A stretch of 64,000 nt of DNA from Nitrospira_E sp052156535. GTDB taxonomy: Bacteria; Nitrospirota; Nitrospiria; Nitrospirales; UBA8639. The DNA is taken from positions 186,001 through 250,000 of the forward strand of contig NZ_JBQKUP010000044.1 in assembly GCF_052156535.1 (NCBI RefSeq), written 5' to 3'. The translations under genes and the position numbers were made by a program. Under the pieces are notes generated by a model. The model was not told where the DNA came from, did not search any database, and saw only the letters and a list, made by a program, of their open reading frames with translations. Below, piece by piece: positions 1-8,719 of the stretch (its first letter is position 1; the number at the start of each line of letters is the position of its first letter).

Positions 1-386
1 TAATTGATGATATTGACTGCTGCACCAGGATTTCTTTGGATCACATCCAGCATCACCTTTCGGTGAATTTTGACAATGGTGCCTTCTCCCATGGATTGGG
101 CGCACCCGGGATGACCTACTCCTGCAAAGGCGGACGCTTCACAACAAAACAGATCCCCGGGCATGAGGACCTTGAGGGTGACTTCCCGTCCTTCGGGGGA
201 GGATTTTACGCATTTTACATTTCCCTGTTTGACAATGTGAAACCAGTCGGCTGGATCACCTGCCCGAAAGATAAACTGTCCTTTTGTGATGGGAACTTCG
301 ATCGCATGGTTCGCCAGTTCCCTTCGATCGGACTCAGAAAGGCAGGCAAAGAGTGGAATGGAGTCAAAGTTTGCTGGTGGAGACAT
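1..386 (-). CDS. Crp/Fnr-family transcriptional regulator, partial (N-terminal sensor domain)
   Basis: Reading the complement from an ATG at 386 gives about 128 codons, open to the window edge. The protein begins MSPPANFDSIPLFACLSESD and continues with a typical cyclic-nucleotide-binding beta-barrel: FRAGDPADWFHIVKQG, then SPEGREVTLKVLMPGDLF, then a helix-like end (RKVMLDVIQRNPGAAVNI). This is the layout of Crp/Fnr sensor domains. The DNA-binding helix-turn-helix lies outside the window. The gene starts 12 bp after the stop of the transketolase remnant, on the same strand, so they may be co-transcribed. No clear Shine-Dalgarno precedes the ATG, so the exact start is uncertain. I cannot tell which signal it senses; no Fnr-type cysteine cluster is seen at the N terminus. 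Confidence 0.8.
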   Translation of the reverse strand, partial: MSPPANFDSIPLFACLSESDRRELANHAIEVPITKGQFIFRAGDPADWFHIVKQGNVKCVKSSPEGREVTLKVLMPGDLFCCEASAFAGVGHPGCAQSMGEGTIVKIHRKVMLDVIQRNPGAAVNIIN

Positions 387-398
387 CGCTTGGCATAC

Positions 399-1804
399 CT
401 AAACCAATTGTTTAACTTTCTCGACGATAGCCCTAGCGCTGATTCCATAATGGTCGAGTAATTGATCAGGCTTCCCGCTATGTGGGATTTGACCAATGCC
501 CATTTTCGTGAGCCGTATTCCTTTACCCGCCATCCCACTGAGTACGGCATCACCGATGCCTCCATGCAGGTAATGGTCCTCTACAGTGAGGAACCGGCTG
601 TTCGTGGCGTTGGCGGCTTCTAGTAGAGTAGCCCTATCGATCGGGGTCACGCTGTAGAGATCGATGACTCTCACGGTAATCCCAGCGGTGTGCAGGTGAT
701 CATAGGCATTAAGTGCTTCGAAGACCGTGACTCCGGCTGCCACGATGGTGAGCTGATCCTTGGCGCTTTGCCGGAGTACTTTTGATCCGCCATCGTGAAG
801 AATTCCCCGGCCCCGTAGAGTATCGGGGTTTTGGGACGCCCTGTTCGCATGTACAGCATTCCTTTGAGTGGCCATGGCTTTAACCAGTCGATAGGTGCAC
901 ATGGCATCGGAGGGATTGAGGACGTCCACTCCCGGTTGGGCTGCCATCATCGCGAGGTCTTCCAAGCCCACTTGTGAAGGACCATCCTCACCAATTCTGA
1001 CTCCAACGCGTGAACCCATCAGTTTAATATTGGCTTGGCTGATGGCCGCCATGCGGATAAAATCGTAGGCACGTGTGAGAAAGCAGGCGAAGGTGGCGGC
1101 AAAGGGAATTTTCCCGCAGGCTCTTCAAAGGCTTTGAGGAGTGCTGAGTGGTTGTGCCCATCGACGCAGATGGTATGCCAGCCAAATCCCTCCCATCTGG
1201 CCTGGTACGTGGTCAGATCATGTTCCAGCATAGTGGGATCCGATTGTCCGAGCCGATTAATGTCCACGATGACGCACATATTATCTAATTGAGAATTTCG
1301 GGCAATATCGGCGGCCTCCCATACTGACCCTTCGACCGATTCCCCATCACCTAATAGCACAAAGATTCGGGCTGAAGACTTGTCCAGGTATTTATTATTT
1401 AAGGCAATGCCGACCCCCACTGACAGTCCCTGCCCGAGAGATCCGGTGGGCATGTCCACAAACGACAGGCGAGGAGTGGGATGGCCTTCGAGGTCCGATT
1501 CGAGTTTGCGGAGTTCGAGTAATTGTTGGGGATCGAACAACCCGGCTTCCGCCCAGGCCGCATAGAGCAACGGAGCGGCATGACCCTTGGATAAGATAAA
1601 AGGATCGTTATCCGGGTTGCGAGGATTTTTTGGATCAAATTGCATGACCGAGAAAAACAAGGTGGCCACAATATCCGCCGCGGAACAGGAACTGGTCGGA
1701 TGTCCGCTTCCTGCTTTGGTGGTGGCGCGACTGCTATGGATGCGAAGTTGATCGGCCTTTTGACGCAGGAGTTCAGAAAGCTGTGATGAAGTATGGGTGG
1801 TCAC
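399..1804 (-). pseudogene. tkt: transketolase, broken by an internal deletion and indels
   Basis: The gene encodes a transketolase of the roughly 620-residue (human-like) type in two pieces. The 5' part covers the ThDP pyrophosphate domain: KAGSGHPTSSCSAADI, LSKGHAAPLLYAAWAEAG, LGDGESVEGSVWEAADIA, ending at VDGHNHSALLKAFEE. The 3' part resumes in another frame at about 1125 with GKIPFAATFACFLTRAYDFI and runs to RSGKPDQLLDHYGI. About 150-160 residues usually found between these points are missing, including the segment with the catalytic Glu (AEQNM motif). The first reading frame ends in a stop at 1019-1021. A second out-of-frame stretch lies at about 805-875. The preferred start is the GTG at 1804, which has GAGGAG six bases upstream; an in-frame GTG at 1819 is the alternative. 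As read, no active enzyme could be made. An assembly error is possible. Confidence 0.85.
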
Positions 1805-1992
1805 AGATAGCTCCTCCACTCCTGGGTGTGATCATAACATTTGAAGATGGCCAGGACCGTACCAGACACCTAAAATTCAGTCAATTCAAGTCTGTGTATT
1901 GATCGATGCTCACTGTCCGATGTAGGGTATGATGGCTTCACGGTTCTAAGAATACCCATCACAGGATCAATTGATGCTGGAGGCAAACGATC

Positions 1993-2187
1993 ATGAATTG
2001 GAGTAATGCCACAACTCAGGTGACGGTCATCATGTGTTCTGTTTTCTTGGCGGGAGCGATGTTGGTGGGGTGTTCTTCCACACCCAAATCTCAATCCGAT
2101 CCGTCAAAAAAGGACATTCAGCAGGATTCCGACCGGTTCTTCAAAAAGATGGGCCAGGAAGAAGGCCAACAAGCTCCCGCACGTTAA
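1993..2187 (+). CDS. small lipoprotein of unknown function
   Basis: This 64-residue protein has a short N-terminal segment, a hydrophobic stretch (VTVIMCSVFLAGAMLVGC) and a lipobox ending at Cys27, so it should be cleaved and lipid-anchored by signal peptidase II. The mature part is only about 38 residues, highly polar, rich in Lys, Gln, Asp and Ser, with no recognisable domain. GGAGG lies nine bases before the ATG, supporting translation. It is a single gene between the divergent transketolase remnant and the convergent DUF4340 gene. The family is not recognised; a small envelope or entericidin-like role is possible but unsupported. Confidence 0.6.
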   Translation: MNWSNATTQVTVIMCSVFLAGAMLVGCSSTPKSQSDPSKKDIQQDSDRFFKKMGQEEGQQAPAR

Positions 2188-2300
2188 GAGGGTGCCTGGG
2201 AAAGTATAGGGTTTCTTTATAATTGTGACTATCTGTTGCTCTTGTACTTGCGCAAAAGTCAGTAAACTATTTAAGGCCTGAAGCGGCGTGGGCAGGAAGT

Positions 2301-3674
2301 CTATTCGGTTGAGCTCTCCTGTCGTATCAGTTGGGTTTTGGAGGGTATTTGATCAAGAATCGTCGATCGGACCTGGTATAAACCTGGCAGGCTTCCTCCC
2401 TTGGCAAAAACCAATCCCCGTTCCCTTTTTCCCAAAATTAATTGTCCGATTTCCTGTCCCTTGCGGTTCATGCCCGAAATAGTGGCGTTGGGTGAGGCCA
2501 TCCCATTGTCTGTTGAGGCGGAAGAGGAATCGGGGTGGAATATTTCTGCTGGGACGTCCACGATCCGGCTGACAAAAAGTTTCACCACTTCCTGGTTTAC
2601 CGCTGCTGAAGGATTGTCCTCCAAGATCCACTCATCGTGTTGATTAATGAGGACGAAATGATCCTGTGGGGTGTGGACTGTCAGCATCGCAATATCGGCG
2701 ATTTCCATACCAAAGAGACGCTTATCCTGAAAATAAAACATCCCTTGGGTGACGGGCCGTAAAATGGCCGGGGGGATCTCGAATAAGGGACTGTCGTCGG
2801 AGGTGATCGCGTACGCTTTTTCTGCATCCCCAAAGTGATACAGTTCCAGATGGTGAGTGCGCGATCCTTCTACTACCTGGACTGTGGCATGGGAGCGTAT
2901 CGGTTGACTTAGAATACGTTGTTTGTCCTCTTCTGCATCAATGAACCCTGTTGCCGCAAGCCCTCCTAAGTCCAGGAGGAGGGTACCTACTGCTGTTTTA
3001 TCTGCTGGTCCCTTGACGGGGCTCTTGAACATCCAGTTCGGGGTTAAGCTATGGGCTCCTGCCACTCGCGTCATGACCATGGTGTTTGCCCCGTCCTGAA
3101 TGCGCAGCTCCAAGACCCGGTCCCGGTCGAAAAACATGAGGTCTTTCAGGCGGAAGTTCGTGAGGGACTTTTGGGCAAAGGTCATGACATCCAATGTCGT
3201 GAGCACGACCTCATTGTCTGGTTTGGTTTGGACATATAAAGATGGGGCAAAAGGACCCGCATCGCCTAAGGCCATTTCCTGTGAATCGGTCGGTGTTTCC
3301 AGTGTGAGGGTCAGGTAAGGCGGATCCAGCCCGTAGGCGGGTAAATTGGTAGGGCCATCCTCGATATGCCGTTTAATTTTCCCGATTGTCAGGGCACGCA
3401 AGATTCGACGAATTTCACGGGCGTCGGCCGGGGACTGCATGGGTTCGGTGATCATCCACCGCCATTGGTCGTCACGCTTCAGCCGGATGGTTTCCGTGGG
3501 ACCGGCCCAGGTGATGTGTGTAATGTCTCGGTCATCAAACGGCAGGATCTGTCGTTCCTGGGTCTCCTGTTTTTCCAGTTGCCTGGACTGTGGAATATCA
3601 ACGAGGAGGATATAGCCTCCCAAGCCTAAAACGACCAGAGCCAGAATGAGCGTCACTCGAACGGGATTTATCAT
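2301..3674 (-). CDS. DUF4340 domain protein, last gene of a Gld-type ABC operon
   Basis: This 457-residue protein has one N-terminal membrane anchor (VTLILALVVLGLGGYILLVDI) and a long periplasmic part with the repeated beta-rich modules of DUF4340. Examples are DDRDITHITWAGPTETIRLK with WRWMITEPMQSPADAREI, and a second copy around LFGMEIADIAMLTVHTPQ with EWILEDNPSAAVNQEVV. In many bacteria this family is encoded directly after GldG-like proteins. Here the start lies one base after the stop of the GldG-like gene (TAATATG), so translation is probably coupled. Its biochemical role is unknown; a periplasmic partner of the ABC complex is the natural inference. Confidence 0.85.
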   Translation of the reverse strand: MINPVRVTLILALVVLGLGGYILLVDIPQSRQLEKQETQERQILPFDDRDITHITWAGPTETIRLKRDDQWRWMITEPMQSPADAREIRRILRALTIGKIKRHIEDGPTNLPAYGLDPPYLTLTLETPTDSQEMALGDAGPFAPSLYVQTKPDNEVVLTTLDVMTFAQKSLTNFRLKDLMFFDRDRVLELRIQDGANTMVMTRVAGAHSLTPNWMFKSPVKGPADKTAVGTLLLDLGGLAATGFIDAEEDKQRILSQPIRSHATVQVVEGSRTHHLELYHFGDAEKAYAITSDDSPLFEIPPAILRPVTQGMFYFQDKRLFGMEIADIAMLTVHTPQDHFVLINQHDEWILEDNPSAAVNQEVVKLFVSRIVDVPAEIFHPDSSSASTDNGMASPNATISGMNRKGQEIGQLILGKRERGLVFAKGGSLPGLYQVRSTILDQIPSKTQLIRQESSTE

Positions 3675-3675
3675 A

Positions 3676-5199
3676 TTACAAACTTCGCCGCCTTTTCCAA
3701 ACAGATAGACCGATAAATAAGGTGAGGAGTGGAATGAACAGGACCTGAAAAAATACGAGCGCTTGTTCCTGTGAGGGATTCGGTATGAATGGATGAAAGG
3801 CCGGATCTTTTGGTGTCAGAGAAATTAAGGCGTCCTCCTGCGCAAGCCAGGCAATGGCTTTTAAGAAAAAATCCGTGTTTCCCGGATAGGTCAGATACCC
3901 ATTGGTCGCAAACGCGGCATTGCCCACGATGAGGACGGCAGATTGAGCTGTTGGGGATTGGTCGACCGGTTTGCGGATCAAGAGGCCCGCGACGGTAAAG
4001 GGGCCTTTGGGATCTTCCCCCGCAGTGAATTCCGGTTGAGGACTGTTCAGGTCCGTTTCTTCCCAACTTTCCGGAGATGTTTGTGCTAAGGCGACATACT
4101 CCCAGGTCTTTCCTTGTTCCGGCTCGAAGGTCACTGAGCGGGACACGGGAAACAGGATAGGAGTGGTGAAGTCTTCGGTGATGTCATGTGTGGTAAAGGT
4201 TCGAACGAGCAAGGCGGTGGGACTGCCGCGTCCCAAGCGGCCCTGTTCATCAGCCAGGATGCCGGTTCCCAATTGAATGCCCCACGGCGTGAAGAGGGGA
4301 TCTAAGGACGTGCCGCTGCCTGGATCATCCATCACCAGTACCCGTCCTCCTTTTTCCAGAAATTGACTTATCCGTTGTTGGTCATCAGAGGATACGGCTT
4401 CTGTGGAGGAGGCCACGATGAGGACAGCCGCATCGTGAGAGGCCGTGTTCTGCCAATCCACTGTCCCGACCTCATAGCCTTGCTTGGTCAGCGCATCGCC
4501 GGCCCGGGATAATCCTGACGATTCAGTGTCGGAGAGACTTTTTTCGCCATGGCCCGTGACAAAAGCAATGCGCTTTTTCTTGTCCTGTGTGACGCGGAGC
4601 AGCGCATTGGTCATGTCGGCTTCAGAAGACCGTTGGAGATAGACCTTTTGGGGACCACTTTCCACGACGACGGTATCGATTCGAGTCACTTGATACTCTT
4701 TTGCCTTGTCTGGTTGGCGTTCGGGATCGATGAATGCCACCGTGATGAGAGGACTTTCCTTCGCATAAGTCGTCAATAGATCCTGGTAGCCGCCATAACC
4801 CGGACTCCCTTCATGGGTGAAAACCGTCATTTTCACTTCTCTTGGAAGAGTTCGAAGGACTTGATAGGTCTGTCGGCTTAAGGTGAAATTTTGCGTCTCT
4901 GAGAAGTCCCATTCCGGCGCATGCTTGGCTGCGAGGAAATTGAGTAAGGCCACGACGACGCCGGCAAGTAGCACCGAAAACAGACTGTGTGCGCCAAGTC
5001 GGGTAGACCGGGTTCGAGCTAACGCGGTGAGGCTGCGAAAATGGAAGGCGAAATAGCCCAGGAAGCAGAGTGTCCCCAGGCCGAGCAGGATTGAGGAGAG
5101 GCTCCCTCCAGCAGGCTGGAATAAGGGGAGACCAAGTCCTATAAGGACTAATATGGTTCCGCCTATTCCGAGAATTGAGGGCACACGGGTTACTTCCAT
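3676..5199 (-). CDS. GldG-like ABC transporter auxiliary protein
   Basis: About 507 residues. Two or more membrane segments lie near the N terminus (ILGIGGTILVLIGLGLPLF; LLAGVVVALLNFLAA), followed by a large soluble region with TVFTHEGSPGYGGYQDLLTT, FVTGHGEKSLSD and VLVMDDPGSGTSLDPLFTPW. A C-terminal membrane helix (VLFIPLLTLFIGLSVW) precedes a basic tail. This is the layout of the GldG / ABC-type auxiliary family, in which a DUF4350-like domain faces the periplasm. The start is placed at the ATG at 5199 because that gives a 10-bp overlap with the permease gene; an in-frame start at 5235 would overlap it by 46 bp. It should form the membrane part of an ABC complex with the two upstream genes. 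The substrate is unknown. Confidence 0.82.
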   Translation of the reverse strand: MEVTRVPSILGIGGTILVLIGLGLPLFQPAGGSLSSILLGLGTLCFLGYFAFHFRSLTALARTRSTRLGAHSLFSVLLAGVVVALLNFLAAKHAPEWDFSETQNFTLSRQTYQVLRTLPREVKMTVFTHEGSPGYGGYQDLLTTYAKESPLITVAFIDPERQPDKAKEYQVTRIDTVVVESGPQKVYLQRSSEADMTNALLRVTQDKKKRIAFVTGHGEKSLSDTESSGLSRAGDALTKQGYEVGTVDWQNTASHDAAVLIVASSTEAVSSDDQQRISQFLEKGGRVLVMDDPGSGTSLDPLFTPWGIQLGTGILADEQGRLGRGSPTALLVRTFTTHDITEDFTTPILFPVSRSVTFEPEQGKTWEYVALAQTSPESWEETDLNSPQPEFTAGEDPKGPFTVAGLLIRKPVDQSPTAQSAVLIVGNAAFATNGYLTYPGNTDFFLKAIAWLAQEDALISLTPKDPAFHPFIPNPSQEQALVFFQVLFIPLLTLFIGLSVWKRRRSL

Positions 5200-5960
5200 C
5201 GGTAAGCGTCGACGGCTTGGTGAGCGGCAAACCACATAAAGGCTATGCCGGAGACGTAATAGAGAATATCTTTGAGATTGAATAGCCCACGAATCAATCG
5301 GTCATAATGTTCGCTAAAAGAGAGATAGGTCAGAATGTGTCCGATCGTGGTGTCTCCAACAATGCCTCCTAACGCCCCGAGCATCCAGAGACCTAAGATG
5401 CAGCCAAAGCTTAAAAAAGCCGCAATAATTTGGTTCTCGGTCAATGCGGAGGCAAACAGACCAATAGATATTAGAAGGGCTCCCTGGAGGAACAGGGCGA
5501 CATAACCAAGATAAATCGGTCGCCAATCAAAGGTTGCATAGGCGGAAAGTGTTATTGGAATGAGGCTTGTCAGTGATAACAGGCCGCTATAGACGATTAT
5601 CACGCTCATGAATTTTCCAGAGACAATTTCATTTACACCAATGGGAGACGTGAGAAGGAGTTCGAAGGTTCGAAGTTTGCGCTCTTCGGCGAAGAGACGC
5701 ATGGTGAGTAATGGGAGAATAATCATGAGGATGAGGTTAATGCTTCGAAAGAGGGGTCTGAACAGCATATCATTGAGATTGAGTTGTGCGTAGGTGTTTT
5801 GTATTTGCATCAGGCGGATAGCCTGGTTACTCGCATTGGCGGCTGCGGAATAGGCCAACAGCCCCACGATAGCCAAAAAAATGGCCGCAATAACGTAGAC
5901 CACGGGAGACACAAACGCACTTCGTAATTCTTTGGCAACAATCGTATGAACGGGGGTCAT
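5190..5960 (-). CDS. ABC-2 type permease, GldF-like
   Basis: This 256-residue integral membrane protein has about six hydrophobic helices. It opens with TIVAKELRSAFVSPVVYVIA and contains the family-typical segment RLFAEERKLRTFELLLTSPI followed by VSGKFMSVIIVYSGL. This matches ABC-2/GldF permeases, which pair with a CcmA/GldA-type ATPase. The ATPase gene lies 26 bp upstream and the GldG-like gene overlaps the 3' end, so the four genes 6952-2301 form one operon. Gld homologues take part in gliding motility and secretion in Bacteroidota. Outside that phylum the same set is widespread and its export role is not defined. Confidence 0.88.
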   Translation of the reverse strand: MTPVHTIVAKELRSAFVSPVVYVIAAIFLAIVGLLAYSAAANASNQAIRLMQIQNTYAQLNLNDMLFRPLFRSINLILMIILPLLTMRLFAEERKLRTFELLLTSPIGVNEIVSGKFMSVIIVYSGLLSLTSLIPITLSAYATFDWRPIYLGYVALFLQGALLISIGLFASALTENQIIAAFLSFGCILGLWMLGALGGIVGDTTIGHILTYLSFSEHYDRLIRGLFNLKDILYYVSGIAFMWFAAHQAVDAYRWK

Positions 5961-5986
5961 AATGAGAGTAATACGGGTAATGGCGG

Positions 5987-6952
5987 TTAGTGTGGCTCAC
6001 CAGGCGTGCTAATGCTGGGTCCGCTGGGAGTGTTGGCTTGTGTGAGCACCTTAAACGCATCCTCAAGAGTGAGAGGTTGGGTTTTTAATTCCAGAAGGCC
6101 CACATTCCTGGAGACAACTAATTGGGTCAATTCCTCACGGATATCCCGCCCCATTTGCGTGTCCAGAAGATAGGTGTGAGCGGTTGCTCCTTGAGAGACT
6201 CGGATGACTCCGGGAATATGGTGAAGCGCCTCCAACAGGTCCGGGTCGGATTGCTTCACAGTTAGACTGAGCGTTTCCGATTCACGGAGTTTGGCCCCTA
6301 ACTGTTCCGGGGTGTCCACGGCTACAATTCGGCCACGGTGAATGATAATGACACGCTGGCAAATGGCGGTTGCCTCGGCCAGTAGATGTGTACTGAGGAT
6401 GATGGTGTGGGAGCCCGCCAGGCTTTTAATGAGTTCCCGGATTTCAATAATTTGATTCGGGTCTAGCCCTGTCGTTGGTTCATCCAAAATCAAAACGGGA
6501 GGATTGTGCAAAAGGGCTTGTGCCAGGCCAACGCGTTGTCGATATCCACGGGATAGATGTCCGATGACTCGTCCCCGAACCTCGGCCAGGCCCGTTTGGG
6601 TGATGATGGTATCCATCCGTTCGGTCAATTGGTCCTCAGAAAGTCGTTTAATTCTCCCCACAAAGGTCAAATATTCAGTGACGGTCAGTTCCAGATACAG
6701 AGGAGGAGTTTCGGGGAGATACCCGATATGTTTTTTGACCTCCCAGGGTGTTTCCAGGCAATCAAATCCTGCAATGCGGACGGTCCCAAGGGTTGGGGGC
6801 ATGAACCCCGTCAGAATACGCATAGTCGTGGTTTTTCCTGCGCCATTTGGTCCGAGAAAAGCCACGATTTCCCCCTTGTTGATGGAGAAAGAGACGTCAT
6901 CCAACGCGGTTGCGTTCCCATAGCGTTTGGTCACATGTTGAACGTCAATCAT
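5987..6952 (-). CDS. ABC transporter ATP-binding protein, GldA/CcmA type
   Basis: About 321 residues with a full nucleotide-binding domain: Walker A GPNGAGKT at about residues 34-41, a Q-loop region, signature LSRGYRQRVGLAQAL, Walker B VLILDEPTTGLDPNQ and switch histidine in ILSTHLLAEA. A C-terminal 90-residue extension with a DALHH-like alpha/beta fold is typical of the GldA/NatA/CcmA group. The chosen ATG at 6952 begins MIDVQHVTKRYGN, the standard start of the domain; an in-frame TTG at 6967 is the alternative. It heads the four-gene operon and should power the permease and GldG-like complex. Confidence 0.9.
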   Translation of the reverse strand: MIDVQHVTKRYGNATALDDVSFSINKGEIVAFLGPNGAGKTTTMRILTGFMPPTLGTVRIAGFDCLETPWEVKKHIGYLPETPPLYLELTVTEYLTFVGRIKRLSEDQLTERMDTIITQTGLAEVRGRVIGHLSRGYRQRVGLAQALLHNPPVLILDEPTTGLDPNQIIEIRELIKSLAGSHTIILSTHLLAEATAICQRVIIIHRGRIVAVDTPEQLGAKLRESETLSLTVKQSDPDLLEALHHIPGVIRVSQGATAHTYLLDTQMGRDIREELTQLVVSRNVGLLELKTQPLTLEDAFKVLTQANTPSGPSISTPGEPH

Positions 6953-7087
6953 ACGGATGCCCAGCAAGTTGTGTCATGAAATGGTGAGAAAAGTGACTTT
7001 AAAATGCAATAGCTCGACAGGAGTCCGATCATACCTATGTGAAAAAAAATCCGTCAAGTTCAAACATGAGGGCAGCGCCAGTTGAGA

Positions 7088-7115
7088 TTGACTCTTTTAA
7101 TGAAAGTTGTATGAT
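7088..7115 (+). promoter_or_regulatory. sigma-70-type promoter for the Pal-like gene
   Basis: TTGACT (7088-7093) and TATGAT (7110-7115) are separated by 16 bp. Each differs from the consensus hexamer at one position. The predicted transcription start is near 7122, about 75 bases before the TTG start of the Pal-like gene. The site lies in the divergent gap between the ABC operon and this gene. Confidence 0.55.
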
Positions 7116-7196
7116 AACTACAGTTATAGGGATTTATGAGGTATGCGAGTAAGGGACCTTCTACCCCTCCTTGGAAGAGTGGAGTAACGGCCACCA

Positions 7197-7808
7197 TTGA
7201 GGAAGTTGTTTCAGGGAAAATATGCGATCCTTGGGCTGTTGGTTGCTATTCTGAGCGGGTGTAGCTCCTGGCATCATGTGTCCATCTTCAGCCATGGTGT
7301 CGAGCCAGTCGAGGAGTCTCCCGATTCATCTCCTGCTTCGGTGGTGAGTGCCCCTGCCGTTTCTGTGCCCGAACCGGAACCCTCTCTTCCAATCGTTTCC
7401 CAACCTCAAATATCAGAAATACCGCCCGCAATAAAGGACATCAGTTCACAAACTGCCAATCATTCCCTTCTCCCCTCGACGTTGGAAGATGTTTTTTTTG
7501 ATTACGACCAATATTATATTCGGAGTGAGGCTGTTCCTGTCCTGATGCAGAACGCTGAAGTACTCCTGAATCGGCACGCTACTCGTACCGTCCTGATTGA
7601 AGGGCATTGTGATGAGCGAGGAACCGAAGAATATAATCTCATCCTGGGTGAGCGTCGCGCGATGGCGGTGAAGAATTATCTGGTGGATTTAGGGGTGAGC
7701 GCTTCATCTATTCGAATCCTAAGCTTGGGAAAAAATGAACCGTTTTGTCTTCAACCCACTCGTGAATGTTTTCAAAAGAATAGACGGGCCCACTTTGTGT
7801 TGAAGTAA
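7197..7808 (+). CDS. Pal/OmpA-family peptidoglycan-associated lipoprotein
   Basis: This 203-residue protein has a lipoprotein signal (YAILGLLVAILSGC, lipid-modified Cys22), a Pro/Ser/Val-rich linker to about residue 90, and a C-terminal OmpA-like domain. Visible OmpA/Pal motifs are VFFDYDQYYIRSEA, VLIEGHCDERGTEEYNLILG, ERRAMAVKNYLVDLGV and the terminal NRRAHFVLK. The domain binds the diaminopimelate peptide of peptidoglycan and tethers the outer membrane. The start is a TTG; no in-frame ATG precedes the signal peptide. It is not next to tolB or ybgF here, so it may be an extra Pal paralogue. The Cys pair near the C terminus (FCLQPTRECF) is unusual for the domain. Confidence 0.85.
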   Translation: MRKLFQGKYAILGLLVAILSGCSSWHHVSIFSHGVEPVEESPDSSPASVVSAPAVSVPEPEPSLPIVSQPQISEIPPAIKDISSQTANHSLLPSTLEDVFFDYDQYYIRSEAVPVLMQNAEVLLNRHATRTVLIEGHCDERGTEEYNLILGERRAMAVKNYLVDLGVSASSIRILSLGKNEPFCLQPTRECFQKNRRAHFVLK

Positions 7809-7994
7809 TACTGTAAAATTTCCACCTACTTATGTGTTTAGGAGTACGTCGTTAGAACTCATATGACTGGTTCATCATGGCTGTCCCTCCTTTTAGGTTA
7901 TTGAAGGGGTTAAAACCGCGGGATATTTTGGGAGAAAATTTGCAAATCTCTCAACAATATTTTTGCCCTTTTCCTCAAGATGAGGAGGATGTCT

Positions 7995-8366
7995 ATGCGG
8001 TTTTGGTCCTTACAAATCTTGTTCTTCCTGTTGCTTCCCTCGTCCGCTTTCTCGGAAGTATGGGATTTTTCCTGTACCGAGGCGGTCTCTCTTTTGAGGG
8101 CTGCCCAGGAGCAGGTCGTCCGGAAGCATGACCAATTGCAAGAAGCTAAATTTAGTCTCCGGCATGCTCCCAAGGAATTTGATGGATGCAGGCGGAGCCG
8201 TCGTGGATTTCAAGGGGGAGAGATTCATTGTGTGACCCATCAATCCCCCCAAGGAAATCTATTGAGAGATATCCTTGTCGCGCAACGAAGCCTTGATGTC
8301 TCTATCCAGGATTTCAAAAAACACCAAAAAGGGCTGGTCCTTTCCTGCTCGGAGTCTTCTCCCTAA
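7995..8366 (+). CDS. small secreted protein of unknown function
   Basis: The 123-residue protein begins with a classical signal peptide (MRFWSLQILFFLLLPSSAFS) likely cut before EVWDFSC. The mature part is helical and basic, with four cysteines (FSCTEAV, DGCRRSR, IHCVTHQ, LSCSESS) that could form two disulfides in the periplasm. The start is set by the Shine-Dalgarno: AGGAGG at 7983-7988 lies six bases before the ATG at 7995, while upstream in-frame ATGs at 7980 and 7989 are too close to it. It lies between the Pal-like gene and an ElyC-like gene on the same strand. The family is not recognised. Confidence 0.6.
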   Translation: MRFWSLQILFFLLLPSSAFSEVWDFSCTEAVSLLRAAQEQVVRKHDQLQEAKFSLRHAPKEFDGCRRSRRGFQGGEIHCVTHQSPQGNLLRDILVAQRSLDVSIQDFKKHQKGLVLSCSESSP

Positions 8367-8719
8367 TCCTATATTCTTTTTTCTTACCTCAAATTTTATC
8401 CCGCGCGGTAGGTACCCCCTCTCAGGGTGGCGCTTTATCGATCCTGCTGCCAAGAGTTTTCTTCCATTGAAACCCAGGACAGCCAATGCTTTTTTCTCCC
8501 CGCAGTGGGTCGCTTTGATAATCGCTTCGCGCACCCATCTGGTAGAGATCATGGTTGTTTTGGTCCATATGCTTCAGCTCGAAGCGAATGATGCTGGCTC
8601 TGGGCCAATCCACCTTGTGTCAACCAAGAAGAAAAAAAATGGAAAAATTCGTATAATCGTCGATCTGTGCCACGAAAAGTATAGGCGGGGTTTTCCTATC
8701 ATCAACATCGATAGGAGGA
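8367..8719. other. gap of about 350 bp with no supported gene
   Basis: Overlapping open frames exist on both strands (for example 8275-8745 plus and 8259-8552 minus), but they overlap good genes, have no ribosome site, and their translations resemble no protein I know. No convincing promoter or hairpin was seen. AGGAGG at the 3' end belongs to the next gene. Confidence 0.4.

Noticed and set aside
36..461. A 141-codon plus-strand open frame at the window start.
   Set aside because: It is antisense to the Crp/Fnr gene, whose complement strand gives a clear nucleotide-binding domain.
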